Below, piece by piece: positions 15,708-24,403 of a DNA stretch of 37,537 nt. The first letter of the stretch is position 1. Each line of letters begins with the position of its first letter. The stretch spans positions 1 through 37,537 of the forward strand of contig JAVBOO010000006.1 of the NCBI GenBank assembly GCA_031550435.1. The letters run 5' to 3'. The stretch is from JAVBOO01 sp031550435. Its GTDB lineage: Bacteria > Bacillota > Clostridia > Lachnospirales > WRAX01. Below the pieces are notes generated by a model. The model did no database searches and was not told the DNA's origin. It saw only the letters and a list, made by a program, of their open reading frames with translations. A program made the position numbers and the translations under genes.

Positions 15708-16340
15708 ATGCAAAAATATATCATAGAATCTCTTCTAATTTCTGCAGCGCTTTCAACAGACGCATTTATGTCGGGTCTAGCTTACAGTGCCGATAAAATC
15801 AGAATCCCGCTGCGCTCCGTAATAACGATTGCTGCGATATGCACGGGAGTTTTTGCGCTTGCTCTCTTTCTTGCCGTACCGTTTGGGAATTTGATGCCCG
15901 CGAGTATTACAACGCCTGTAAGCGTAGTACTTCTGAGCTTGCTCGGTCTTGTCAAGATTTTCGACAGTGCGCTGAAAGCTTATATACGAAAGCAAAGTGA
16001 CCTAAATAAAAAAATCAGCTTCGGTTTCTCGGGCGTAAAGTTTGTGTTGAATGTATACGCTGACCCGGAGAAAGCTGATATAGACAACTCTAGAATACTG
16101 TCGGCAAAAGAAGCAATTTTTTTGGCTGCGGCACTCTCACTGGACGGTCTGGCAGTCGGCTTCGGCATAGGTATGACAGCTCATAACTCGGCACTCTTGA
16201 TCGTGTTCACGTTTTTACTCGGCATTTGCGCCGTAACACTCAGCTCGTTTGTAGGCAAAAAAATCGCTGATAAAATCAATTTCAGCCTGTCATGGCTTAG
16301 CGGATTTATGCTGATAGCCATAGCCCTGACAAAGTTATAG
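15708..16340 (+). CDS. YtaF/MntP-family membrane protein
   Basis: A 210-aa protein with six hydrophobic segments in two related halves. Each half carries the family motif: ALSTDAFMSGLAYSADKI (14-31) and ALSLDGLAVGFGIGMTAHN (146-164). MntP proteins export manganese and YtaF is the sporulation-associated branch. The acidic residue within each motif is the presumed ion ligand. Length and the loop ISFGFSGVKFVLNVYADPEK fit YtaF better than MntP, but the choice is not firm. The ATG has AAGGCGG 7 nt upstream. I see no yybP-ykoY manganese riboswitch in the leader. Confidence 0.75.
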   Translation: MQKYIIESLLISAALSTDAFMSGLAYSADKIRIPLRSVITIAAICTGVFALALFLAVPFGNLMPASITTPVSVVLLSLLGLVKIFDSALKAYIRKQSDLNKKISFGFSGVKFVLNVYADPEKADIDNSRILSAKEAIFLAAALSLDGLAVGFGIGMTAHNSALLIVFTFLLGICAVTLSSFVGKKIADKINFSLSWLSGFMLIAIALTKL

Positions 16341-16368
16341 CTCAAAAATATTACGAGGATAATCCCGG

Positions 16369-16938
16369 CTATTCATCGGCCCCAAACGGCTTTTCCCCGA
16401 AATACTCCAGCGCTTCGTTAACGGAAGTTATGTCATACATTTTATTCCTGAGACAATATATAATAATCAGGTCAAAAGTCTCCCTGTGTGAAAATGAGTA
16501 GCCCGCAAGGCTCAAAAGCCCGCCCGACTCGTGCTCACCGAGACCGAGCGCCATACAAAGCGCAAATACGGTTGTTTTTTTCGGCCTATAGTCGGGGTTG
16601 CTCCTGATCTTTGAAAAGTGGCGCCTGTCTATTCCGGCGCGCTTGTATATATCCGAATCGCTACGGCCGCTTTTGTCTATGAGCCGCAGAAGTCTCGTGC
16701 TGAACGTCTCGGCTGATTTTTCGTTTTTGATAAAGTCCTCTATACCGCTGCGGTTAATCTTCTTTAGGTCCCCGGCGGTATTTTCAGCGCGAAGAGAATT
16801 CAGAGAGACCGTATCGGCATAAATTCTTTCATGACCGAGCGCAGTAGTTTCCAAAAACGTTATGCTGCCGGCTTCGTGTGAATCCCGGAGATTGCAAGCT
16901 ATAAACAGCTTCAGCCCGTCCAAAAAAACCTTATCCAT
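16369..16938 (-). CDS. Cryptic HTH-domain protein of unknown function
   Basis: A 189-aa soluble protein. The C-terminal half (about 78-185) matches a domain I know from many Firmicutes accessory proteins: FSTRLLRLIDKSGRSDSDIY, KRAGIDRRHFSKIRSNPDYR and PKKTTVFALCMALGLGEHES read like a degenerate XRE-type helix-turn-helix. LLSLAGYSFS and FDLIIIYCLRN follow. The N-terminal half is not recognised. It is read toward ytaF and away from the vWA gene, with a 242-bp gap between them. The ATG follows AAGGGGCG. Homologues often accompany vWA, TerD or macro-domain proteins, which suggests a shared regulatory or stress role; this is inference. Confidence 0.6.
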   Translation of the reverse strand: MDKVFLDGLKLFIACNLRDSHEAGSITFLETTALGHERIYADTVSLNSLRAENTAGDLKKINRSGIEDFIKNEKSAETFSTRLLRLIDKSGRSDSDIYKRAGIDRRHFSKIRSNPDYRPKKTTVFALCMALGLGEHESGGLLSLAGYSFSHRETFDLIIIYCLRNKMYDITSVNEALEYFGEKPFGADE

Positions 16939-17006
16939 CCGAATTCGCCCCTTTTGAATTGTCGCCCGCCAAGCGACCGGAAAAATTTTTTAAGCGTTAT
17001 AATGTT

Positions 17007-17100
17007 ACTACGGCAACTAAATATATTACTTCGGCAACAAAATATAGGAAAACACTATATTTTGTTGTTCCCCTTCTTAGACGCAGATGCGCGCACCTAA
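17007..17100. repeat. R2-family copy with perfect hairpin
   Basis: TTACTTCGGCAACAAAATAT continues into the 12-bp perfect stem AACAAAATATAG / CTATATTTTGTT, then TTCCCCTTCTTAGACGCAGA. It occupies the divergent gap between the HTH and vWA genes. Confidence 0.7.
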
Positions 17101-17180
17101 GCGCTGCTTAATTGACTTTGGCGGATACACGGCTGACCCTTGTTAATATGTTAATATACTTTTAAAGAAAGGTGATCATT

Positions 17181-17765
17181 ATGAACGAGCAACTCACCGA
17201 AATAGTTTTTATACTCGATAAAAGCGGCTCAATGTCCGGTCTGGAACTTCGGACTATCGACGGCTTTAACGAATTTGTCAAAAATCAGCGAAATATAGGC
17301 GAAACCCTTGTAACAACGGTATTGTTCGACGACAAGTACGAGCTGCTGCACAGGGCGGTTGATGCGAGATACGTATCACTCACGGAAAGCGACTACAGGC
17401 CGGGCGGTATGACAGCTTTGCTTGACGCGGTCGGAAAAACAATTATAGATGTCGGCGTCAGGCTTTCGAACACGGCAGAGCGGCTTCGGCCTAAAAAGGT
17501 AATCTTCGTCATAACAACCGACGGACAGGAAAATTCCAGCCGTGAATTCAGCTATGCGAAGATTAACGAGATGATCAGCCATCAACGCTCAAAATACAAT
17601 TGGGAATTTGTTTTCCTCGGAGCAAACATTGATGTCGAGCGCGAGGCCGTAAAACTGGGCATACCGAGAACATACGCATCAAGCTTTAGGGCAACGGACG
17701 AAGGCATTAAGCTCATGTACGAAACCGTATCCGCAAAAGTCTCTCAGGTTCGGGAGACAAAGTAA
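17181..17765 (+). CDS. von Willebrand factor A domain protein
   Basis: A 194-aa protein consisting only of a vWA fold. The MIDAS metal site is complete: DKSGSMS (Asp13, Ser15, Ser17), the threonine in GGMTALLD (about 79-86), and the late acid in TTDGQEN. There is no signal peptide or membrane segment, so it is cytosolic, as in TerY-like and MoxR-associated proteins that use metal-dependent protein contacts. The ATG follows AAAGGTG at 7 nt; an upstream in-frame GTG overlaps that site. It is divergent from the HTH-domain gene. No kinase, phosphatase or MoxR partner lies nearby. Confidence 0.85.
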   Translation: MNEQLTEIVFILDKSGSMSGLELRTIDGFNEFVKNQRNIGETLVTTVLFDDKYELLHRAVDARYVSLTESDYRPGGMTALLDAVGKTIIDVGVRLSNTAERLRPKKVIFVITTDGQENSSREFSYAKINEMISHQRSKYNWEFVFLGANIDVEREAVKLGIPRTYASSFRATDEGIKLMYETVSAKVSQVRETK

Positions 17766-17774
17766 CGATCCCCC

Positions 17775-17880
17775 GATAAACCATGCGGTTTAATCACCAC
17801 CTTATCCGGCCCTGCGGCCTGAGAGGTGTTGATGCGACAAGTTTAGCGAACGGTTTACCTATCGTATCAATAACGGAGCG
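17775..17880. repeat. R5: dispersed repeat, copy 2
   Basis: ATAAACCATGCGGTTTAATC, CTGCGGCCTGAGAGG and TTTAGCGAACGGTTTA match the reverse complement of 10825-10932. The remaining 70 bp to the dnaA terminator show nothing else. Confidence 0.65.
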
Positions 17881-17948
17881 ACTCCTATAACGGATATGAA
17901 TCAGAGGAAGCGAACTGCGGTTTAACCCGGAGGGCCTGAAATTTCAAA

Positions 17949-17978
17949 CGGCGCGGAAACAGTATCCGCGCCGCCTGC
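17949..17978 (-). terminator. Terminator-like hairpin after dnaA
   Basis: The stem GGCGCGGA / TCCGCGCC (17950-17957, 17965-17972) lies 10 bp beyond the dnaA stop. It is followed by GTTTGAAATTT on the minus strand and by GCCTGCTTTTT on the plus strand. Confidence 0.65.
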
Positions 17979-17981
17979 TTT

Positions 17982-19355
17982 TTACTCGCCCTGTATAAGC
18001 TTTTCCAAGTCATAAACCGTCGTTTTCAGTTCTTTATCAAACTCAATCTCGTCGGCTATCTTGTTGCACGCATATATTACGGAGGTATGATCCCTCTTTC
18101 CGAACTCCTGACCAATCTGAACATGAGTCAAATCCATGAGCATACGGCACAAATACATAGCTATATGTCTGGCGTAAGTTATACCGGCTGTTCGCCTTTT
18201 TGCGCACAGCTCTTCCCTCGTCGTTGAAAAACGCTTCGCAACGGTCTCCTGTATATATTTCACGCTTATTTCCGGCTTAGTGTTGTCTGCCATCTTGTCT
18301 TTCAAAGCTCTTTCCGCAAGCTCGAGCGTAATTGTGGTATTGGCAAGCTTTGCATAACTCGCAACGGTGTTCAGCGCGCCTTCAAGCGCTCTTATATTGG
18401 AAGAAATGTTTTTCGCTATGTACTGTATAACTTCGAGCGGAAGCTTTAAATCGCGCATCTCGACCTTTTTCTCGAGTATGGCGGCTCTCGTTTCAAAGTC
18501 CGGCTGAGAGATGTCAACCATAGTGCCGTTATCAAACCTCGAAAGCAAGCGCTCGTGAAACTTCACAAGCTCGGAAGGCGGTCTGTCGCTTGAGATAACA
18601 ATCTGTTTGCTCGCGTTATAAAGCGCGTTAAACGTATGAAAAAACTCGTCCTGAGTCCCTTCTTTATCGGCTAAAAACTGTATATCGTCTACAAGCAGCA
18701 AATCGATTGTTCTGTACTTATCTCTAAACTCCTGATTTTTACCGACTCTTATTGAGTTGATAAATTCATTCATAAGATTTTCGGCAGTTGTATAGAGTAC
18801 TTTAATGGACGGATCCACATGCTTTATGTAGTTTCCGACCGAGTGCATGAGATGTGTTTTGCCCAGACCCACGCCTCCGTACAAAAACAAAGGGTTATAA
18901 TGGTTTCTCTCCGCCCTCGCCGAATGGTTCTCGAGATTTATATGACCGACGGACTCTGCAACATAACTGCACGCCGAATAGGCAAGCTCGTTGCACTTGC
19001 CTTTGACAAAGTTCTCAAACTTGTATTTTTCTATAAGATTGGATTTTGGGCAGTCGTTATCTTTATCAGCGGCAACAAACCCGTCCGGTGTCAAATCCGT
19101 GGTCGCGTATATTTTTATGCTCAGCTCCGGGTCGTCGTATACGCTTTGGGCTGCCGGCGTGATTATCCTCTCGTGCCTGTTGACAAACGTATCCCTGATA
19201 GTCGAATTCGGCGCGACGACAGTTAAAATATGGTCCTCCTCGCTGTAGCTGTACGGACGCAGCGGAAATATAAACGAGACCTTCGTTGCCTGGTTATAGC
19301 TTTGGTCGCACATATCGAGAATTTTGTCCCATTGTGCCTGAATATCGGTGATCAT
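17982..19355 (-). CDS. dnaA: Chromosomal replication initiator DnaA
   Basis: A 457-aa AAA+ initiator. Domain I is at 1-85. The linker domain II is short. Domain III has Walker A GGVGLGKTH (160-168) and Walker B LLLVDDIQF (219-227). The domain IV DNA-binding helix-turn-helix has TAGITYARHIAMYLCR (389-404) and the signature GKRDHTSVIYA (419-429). The ATG at 19355 follows AAGGGGT at about 5 nt. The gene lies downstream of an 865-bp AT-rich gap with many DnaA boxes. It is not followed by dnaN as in most Firmicutes; dnaN-recF lie upstream of that gap, in the same orientation. Confidence 0.98.
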   Translation of the reverse strand: MITDIQAQWDKILDMCDQSYNQATKVSFIFPLRPYSYSEEDHILTVVAPNSTIRDTFVNRHERIITPAAQSVYDDPELSIKIYATTDLTPDGFVAADKDNDCPKSNLIEKYKFENFVKGKCNELAYSACSYVAESVGHINLENHSARAERNHYNPLFLYGGVGLGKTHLMHSVGNYIKHVDPSIKVLYTTAENLMNEFINSIRVGKNQEFRDKYRTIDLLLVDDIQFLADKEGTQDEFFHTFNALYNASKQIVISSDRPPSELVKFHERLLSRFDNGTMVDISQPDFETRAAILEKKVEMRDLKLPLEVIQYIAKNISSNIRALEGALNTVASYAKLANTTITLELAERALKDKMADNTKPEISVKYIQETVAKRFSTTREELCAKRRTAGITYARHIAMYLCRMLMDLTHVQIGQEFGKRDHTSVIYACNKIADEIEFDKELKTTVYDLEKLIQGE

Positions 19356-19435
19356 ATACTACCCCTTATGACATTAGCCGCTTAAACGGCTGAATTATTT
19401 GGCAACAGTGCAATACCGGTTTTTGACTCATAATC

Positions 19436-19546
19436 GGGTACAAAACTCCTCGCCCTTTAGAATTTAGAGCCCATAAAACAGGCTTTCTAAATTCGTTAGG
19501 GCTCGTTTTTCTACACTACACTGCGAAAAGTTCGAGTTTTGCACCA
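19436..19546. repeat. R6: small inverted-repeat element upstream of dnaA
   Basis: The ends GGGTACAAAACTC and GAGTTTTGCACC form terminal inverted repeats. Inside is the stem GAATTTAGA / TCTAAATTC (19460-19468, 19486-19494). The right 27 bp (CTGCGAAAAGTTCGAGTTTT...) match 24376-24402 closely. Confidence 0.6.
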
Positions 19547-19559
19547 CTGCCATTTATAT

Positions 19560-19980
19560 CAATTTTCGCATATCTGCCTTGTTTTACATAATTTAGAGTA
19601 TTTGCATATTATATCTGCGGTTAACCCGCAAAATTGTGCCGGAAAATCCCATAAAATCGTGGATTTCGGTTAATCAGAGTCATAAAAAACCCACAATTTA
19701 AGCTATGAACTAATATAATTACAGCTTATGTCTAAAATTTGTCTGACAAATGATTTTCTTATTCTTCAGTCACAAATCAGAGCTTAAAAAGCCCGAAGCT
19801 TATTCATATGGCAAATGTGAATAACTTTATTTTTCAACTATAAAATTTCATGAAAAACAGGCGTTTCCACACAGGTTTGTGGATAAAACACACGAGTTAT
19901 TAACATAATGTGAATAAGTTACTCGACTTTTTCACATTTATCCACCTTTTTTCACATTGTATTATCATGAAATTTATCGG
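19560..19980. other. Candidate oriC (DnaA-box cluster 1 and AT-rich region)
   Basis: DnaA boxes as seen: TGTGAATAA at 19816, TGTGGATAA (reverse of the consensus TTATCCACA) at 19878, TTATTAACA at 19897, TGTGAATAA at 19909 and TTATCCACC at 19938, plus TTTTTCACA variants at 19928 and 19948. All lie within 140 bp. The stretch 19560-19780 is strongly AT-rich and could be the unwinding element. The 240 bp between 19980 and recF contain no believable gene; a 74-codon frame there has no ribosome site or family resemblance. Confidence 0.85.
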
Positions 19981-20220
19981 CTAATATTTATGCTTACACA
20001 AAAAAGACCTCGCTCAACATCCAACTTTAAGACGAGTAACATAAATTATAGCTCAAAGCGCTCAAAAAGTGAAATAAGAAAATATGATAACAGTCCAATA
20101 AATGTAAATCTAAAACCTATGGTAATAATAGCACTCAAAAAGCCAAAATTGAAGCAAGTCTCTCTCTGTCGCGTTTGTTAAATATTAGTAAATATTATAA
20201 CTCATGCTTACCGGCAAACA

Positions 20221-21303
20221 TTAATCCGTACGGATTTCACCCTGCCTTACTCTAAAGGTCTTTATACCTTCGCTTTTTAGCACAGCAAGTGTCTCATCCA
20301 GCCCGGTGCATGTTAAAACGGTCTGTAGTCCGCCTATATGCTTTGTCAAAAATACTCGGCGCTTCTCGTCCAGTTCGGAGAAAACATCGTCGAGAAGCAG
20401 TATGGGATTTTCGCATTTTTCTTCGCGTATAACGCTGATTTCAGCCAAAACAGAAGCAAGACACGCAGTTCTTTGCTGGCCCTGAGAAGCATAGAGCCTC
20501 GCGTCTTTTCCGTTTATTTCAAAAAATATATCGTCTTTGTGAACCCCTACTTGCGTTACTCCTGTTAAAATATCTCTATCCGCCGATTTCTCAAGCTTAA
20601 TAATAAAATCGTCTTCGTTTGCGTTTGGGCGGTACTTCAGCTCGAGTGTTTCCTTTGTGCCGGAAACCGCCGAGTGTATGTCCTTTGCATAGCCGCAAAG
20701 CTTTTCCGTAAACCGTCTTCTCGCGGAAATTATTCTCCTGCCGTAATCCGCGAGCTGAAAGTCCCAAACTGAAAGCGTATCTTTTAAATCGCGCTTTTTC
20801 TGTATTTCTTTGAGTAAAAGATTTCTTTGCTTAAGTACCCTGTAATATTGCTGCAAATCATGACAGTATACAGAAGAAAGCCTGCAAAGCTGCATATCGG
20901 CAAAGCGCCGCCTTTCCGCCGGACCGTCTTTTATCAGACTCAAATCCTCGGGAGAAAACACTACGACAAAAATATTTTGCATAAGCTCTCCGAGTTTTTT
21001 TACCGCTATACCGTTAACAGCCATGCCTTTAACGCTTTCCATAATGTGTGCGTCTATCCTGTCGCCTACACCGTTACGCTCAATATAAAGCTGAATATGG
21101 GCCTCATTTTTTCCGAACATAATAAGTTCCCTGTCGCTTTTCGCGCGCAGAGAACGCCCGTTTGCGCAGAAATAAACAGACTCAAGAATGTTTGTCTTTC
21201 CTTGTCCGTTGTCTCCGTAAAATACGTTTATACCGCTCCCAAGCTTTACGTTTAAGCTCTCAAAATTTCTAAAATCCTTCAATGACAATTCTTTTACAAA
21301 CAT
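20221..21303 (-). CDS. recF: DNA replication/repair protein RecF
   Basis: A 360-aa SMC-like ATPase that helps RecO and RecR load RecA at gaps. The N-terminus KELSLKDFRNFESLNV leads into Walker A GDNGQGKTN (30-38). The ABC-type signature region is YASQGQQRT, and Walker B is ILLLDDVFSELDEKRR (301-316). The ATG is 23 bp after the dnaN stop with only a weak GTGAG-like site, so translational coupling to dnaN is likely. Family length is normal. On the downstream side it meets the origin gap rather than gyrB. Confidence 0.97.
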   Translation of the reverse strand: MFVKELSLKDFRNFESLNVKLGSGINVFYGDNGQGKTNILESVYFCANGRSLRAKSDRELIMFGKNEAHIQLYIERNGVGDRIDAHIMESVKGMAVNGIAVKKLGELMQNIFVVVFSPEDLSLIKDGPAERRRFADMQLCRLSSVYCHDLQQYYRVLKQRNLLLKEIQKKRDLKDTLSVWDFQLADYGRRIISARRRFTEKLCGYAKDIHSAVSGTKETLELKYRPNANEDDFIIKLEKSADRDILTGVTQVGVHKDDIFFEINGKDARLYASQGQQRTACLASVLAEISVIREEKCENPILLLDDVFSELDEKRRVFLTKHIGGLQTVLTCTGLDETLAVLKSEGIKTFRVRQGEIRTD

Positions 21304-21326
21304 GGCTCACTTAACCGGCAAAATTT

Positions 21327-22436
21327 TTAGCTCTTCAGCCTTAACGGCAATACCAAGAACTTGTACTTATCGTCTTCTTCGGTCTTTATGATACACTGGG
21401 ACAAGGCCGTCGTAAACTCAATCATAATTTCTTCTTCTTCTATAACTTTCAGCACATCCACAAGAAACTTCGGATTAAATCCGATTTCGAGCTGATTGCC
21501 CTCTACTCTTATATTAAGCTCTTCGTATACCGCTCCGGTGTCGGCAAACGATGTCAAAATCAATGTATTTTGCCTGATGTTAAACTTAACCGGACTTTTT
21601 TTCTGATCCGTGGTGATGAGCATCGCTCTTTCGACAGATAAGCATAGCTCAGCCCTGCTGACCCGCATAACTGTTGTTGCTTCTGTTTTGAAAATATTTT
21701 CGTAGTTTACGAAATCGCCTTCAATAAGCCTCGTTACAACCTTGCAATTTTCGCATTCAAACAAAGCGTGTTTATCGGAAAAATATATGATAACGGCTTT
21801 TTCTTTGTCTCCCGGCAATATTTTCGTAAGCTCGGATAAGGTTTTAAACGGTATTATAGCCTTTGCGTCTCCCGAAAAATTCGGATACTCTCTTTTTGAA
21901 ACGGCAATTCTAAAACCGTCCAATGCCGCCATTGTAACGGTATTTCCTTCAAACTTTAACAGTTCTCCCGTCATTGTCTGTTTGCTGTCGTCATCAGAGA
22001 CCGCAAAAACCGTTTGCTTGACCATGTCTTTGATATCATTGCAACTTAAGGCAAAGCTGCATTTTTTTTCTACATCTGTCGGGAACGGAAACTCATCTCC
22101 GGGAAGACCCAGTATTTTAAACTCGGTTTTACCTGAAGATATCACGGTAACATTCCTGCTGTCACCTGAAATCAATATTTCGCCGTCCGGCAGGTTTCTG
22201 ACTATATCAGAAAACAGTCTGGCAGAAAGCGCGACACTGCCCTCTTCATCAATAAAGCAAGGTATTTCAGTCGCTTCTATAGCCAGGTTTAAGTCGTTCG
22301 CGATCATTCTCAGCTTTCCTTGGTGAGTGCCTATATAAATGCATTCGAGTATCGGAAGTGTCGATTTTGACGCAACGGCTTTTTGTACGGTATTTATGTT
22401 TTCGACGAGTTTTTGCTTATTACAGCTAATTTTCAT
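21327..22436 (-). CDS. dnaN: DNA polymerase III beta subunit (sliding clamp)
   Basis: A 369-aa ring clamp of three similar domains. The N-terminus MKISCNKQKLVENINTVQKA with KSTLPILECIYI, central QTVFAVSDDDSKQTMTGELL, and the C-terminal FNPKFLVDVLKVIEEEE with LPLRLKS are diagnostic. The ATG follows GAGGTG at 6 nt. It forms a two-gene unit with recF. The 704-bp gap upstream is AT-rich and carries a second set of DnaA boxes, so DnaA may also act on this promoter. Confidence 0.98.
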   Translation of the reverse strand: MKISCNKQKLVENINTVQKAVASKSTLPILECIYIGTHQGKLRMIANDLNLAIEATEIPCFIDEEGSVALSARLFSDIVRNLPDGEILISGDSRNVTVISSGKTEFKILGLPGDEFPFPTDVEKKCSFALSCNDIKDMVKQTVFAVSDDDSKQTMTGELLKFEGNTVTMAALDGFRIAVSKREYPNFSGDAKAIIPFKTLSELTKILPGDKEKAVIIYFSDKHALFECENCKVVTRLIEGDFVNYENIFKTEATTVMRVSRAELCLSVERAMLITTDQKKSPVKFNIRQNTLILTSFADTGAVYEELNIRVEGNQLEIGFNPKFLVDVLKVIEEEEIMIEFTTALSQCIIKTEEDDKYKFLVLPLRLKS

Positions 22437-22639
22437 GATTACACCTCTTCACAGCATGTTAACGCAGATTTTTTTATAAAACAAGCCGGAAAAGACTTGT
22501 TTTTGGTCGGAGGAAACCCCCGGGTGAAAAAAATAAAGTACAAATTTGTCGGGATTTGCTCTTTTTTTCCGGAAGGACCGGGTTGGAAGAAGCATATATA
22601 TATTAGTTAATTATTCTTAGTAGCAGCAGTAGGGGCGGT

Positions 22640-22890
22640 GAATATGTGGAAAACCACAGAGAATATTGGAGTCAACGTGTTTGGCGGTTATAAAAAAATG
22701 TTGAAAACTCCTGTCGAAATTAACATTATTCACATTAAAAACCCGGAATTCAATATTTTAACACCGTTCCCCGGGATTTTATCAACTTATTAACATTAAA
22801 AAGTGAATAACTTCGATTTTTCCACAATCCACAAATTTTACTCACATTTTATTTTCTACATATTAACATAGTTTTGTTGATAAATAAAGA
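22640..22890. other. DnaA-box cluster 2 upstream of dnaN (second oriC candidate)
   Basis: Boxes seen: TGTGGAAAA at 22645, TTATTCACA at 22726, TTATCAACT at 22779, TTATTAACA at 22787, AGTGAATAA at 22802, TTTTCCACA at 22818 and TGTTGATAA at 22875. The surrounding sequence is AT-rich. The nearer 200 bp (22437-22640) show no gene or known RNA. Confidence 0.75.
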
Positions 22891-22944
22891 GGGGGTTTTT
22901 CGTGTAAAACAAAGCAGTATTGCGGGGTCATTTAAGGCCGTTTT

Positions 22945-23052
22945 TATAGTCAGTTAAATTTAAAACCGTCCTAGCGAAGCTTGAGCGGTTTTGAATTTAA
23001 CGCCCGACGTCCTACAGTCGTTTAAGACTGATATTGTCTTAAACGACTGTAT
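22945..23052. repeat. R3: two-hairpin dispersed repeat, copy 2
   Basis: It agrees with the copy at 4738-4845 at nearly every position, including GAAGCTTGAGCGGTTTTGAA and the second stem (here a perfect CAGTCGTTTAAGAC...GTCTTAAACGACTG). Confidence 0.8.
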
Positions 23053-23146
23053 TGTACCCGCGCTTCGGTGCATAGGTGCGTCCACTCGGCACAAGTAACC
23101 GCGTAAGTATTTTATGCGATATTTTACTTCAGCGGTAATATTATTT
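23053..23146. repeat. R2-family copy running into the ackA stop
   Basis: ATTGTACCCGCGCTTCGG, then CTCGGCACAAGTAACCGCGT AAGTA and CAGCGGTAATATTA match the R2 unit. The last bases overlap the ackA stop codon at 23141-23143. Confidence 0.7.
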
Positions 23147-24334
23147 GACAAGCTCTTTTGTATCTCTTGCGATTACAAGCTCTTCGTTTGTCGGTATCGC
23201 AAAAAGTCTGACCTTGGAATCGGCAGTTGCGAAGTCAACTTCCTTGCCTCTGCAATTGTTCTTTTCCTTGTCAACTTTTGCTCCGAGATAGCTCAGGTAT
23301 GATGAGATTTCCTCTCTCGCTATCGCGCTGTTTTCACCGAGACCTGCCGTGAATACGACCGCGTCAACGCCGTTCATAGCCGCGGCATACTCTCCGACAT
23401 ATTTTGCGACTCTGTAGTAATAAACGCTGAGTGCTATGTCGGCGCGTTTGTTACCTTCTGCGGCAGCGCCTTCGATGTCGCGGAAATCGGACGAGACGCC
23501 GGATAAACCGAGTACGCCTGATTTTTTGTTGAGAAGATTGTCAATGTCTTTAGCCGAAAGCTTTTCTTTATCCATAAGGAAGGTTACGGCAGCGGGGTCG
23601 ATATCTCCCGATCTTGTGCCCATTACGAGGCCCTCGAGCGGTGTAAAGCCCATGCTTGTGTCAACAACCTTACCCCCGCACACAGCGGCAACGCTTGCGC
23701 CGTTTCCGAGATGGCAAGTGACAACCTTAACGTCCTCTTTCTTTTTTCCGAGGAGTTCTGCGGCTCTTTCGGATACGTATTTGTGACTTGTTCCGTGGAA
23801 GCCGTAACGGCGGATTTTATACTTTTCGTACAGTTCGTAAGGTATAGCGTACAAATAAGCCTTTTCGGGCATAGTTTGATGGAAGGCCGTATCAAAAACA
23901 GCGACCTGAGGAAGATTGGGCATGATTGCTTTGCAGGCATTAATGCCGATAAGATTCGGAGGATTATGGAGCGGCGCGAGTTCGGCGCAAAGTTCAATCG
24001 CTTTAACAACTTCGTCTGTAATTATAACACTGTTTGCGAAATACTCTCCACCGTGTACAACTCTGTGTCCTACAGCCGCGATTTCGTCTATTGACGAGAT
24101 TACGCCTGTTTCTTTATCGAGCAGACAGTCCATAACAAGCTTAACCGCTTCGTTATGATCCTTCATATCCTGAGAGATAATTCTGTCGGGTTTTCCTTCC
24201 GACTGGTGTTTAAGTCTGGAATCCGGTATTCCGATTCTTTCACAAAGACCTTTTGCGATTACGGCTTCGCCGTCCATATTTATAAGTTGATACTTTAAAG
24301 ATGAGCTTCCGCAGTTCAATACAAGAATTTTCAT
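23141..24334 (-). CDS. ackA: Acetate kinase
   Basis: A 397-aa ASKHA-family kinase that makes ATP and acetate from acetyl phosphate. The N-terminal phosphate-binding motif NCGSSSLKYQL is at 7-17, GHRVVHGG (with the active-site arginine) at 89-96, and AVFDTAFHQTMP at 145-156 with catalytic Asp148. RRYGFHGTSHKYVS follows near 175, and HLGNGASVAAV is the nucleotide loop. The ATG follows AAGGAGAATAAA. It is the second gene of a pta-ackA operon with a 69-bp spacer containing a small R6 repeat. The stop codon falls in repeat R2. Confidence 0.98.
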   Translation of the reverse strand: MKILVLNCGSSSLKYQLINMDGEAVIAKGLCERIGIPDSRLKHQSEGKPDRIISQDMKDHNEAVKLVMDCLLDKETGVISSIDEIAAVGHRVVHGGEYFANSVIITDEVVKAIELCAELAPLHNPPNLIGINACKAIMPNLPQVAVFDTAFHQTMPEKAYLYAIPYELYEKYKIRRYGFHGTSHKYVSERAAELLGKKKEDVKVVTCHLGNGASVAAVCGGKVVDTSMGFTPLEGLVMGTRSGDIDPAAVTFLMDKEKLSAKDIDNLLNKKSGVLGLSGVSSDFRDIEGAAAEGNKRADIALSVYYYRVAKYVGEYAAAMNGVDAVVFTAGLGENSAIAREEISSYLSYLGAKVDKEKNNCRGKEVDFATADSKVRLFAIPTNEELVIARDTKELVK

Positions 24335-24358
24335 TTTATTCTCCTTAGATTTTGTTTT

Positions 24359-24402
24359 GGGTAAAACACGGCTGCGCTACGAAAAGTACGGGTTTTGTAC
24401 CA
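24359..24402. repeat. R6: short copy between pta and ackA
   Basis: GGGTAAAACACGG and CGGGTTTTGTACC are imperfect inverted ends, and CTACGAAAAGTACGGGTTTT matches the right end of the element at 19520-19546. Confidence 0.55.
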
Positions 24403-24403
24403 C

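Noticed and set aside
19957..20181. A 74-codon plus-strand frame in the origin gap
   Set aside because: There is no ribosome site, no family resemblance, and the composition is AT-driven. I checked for ribosomal protein L34 and do not see it.
22437..22640. SRP RNA-like sequence (CCGGAAGGACCGGG)
   Set aside because: The short resemblance lacks the conserved GNRA-tetraloop helix arrangement of bacterial 4.5S RNA.
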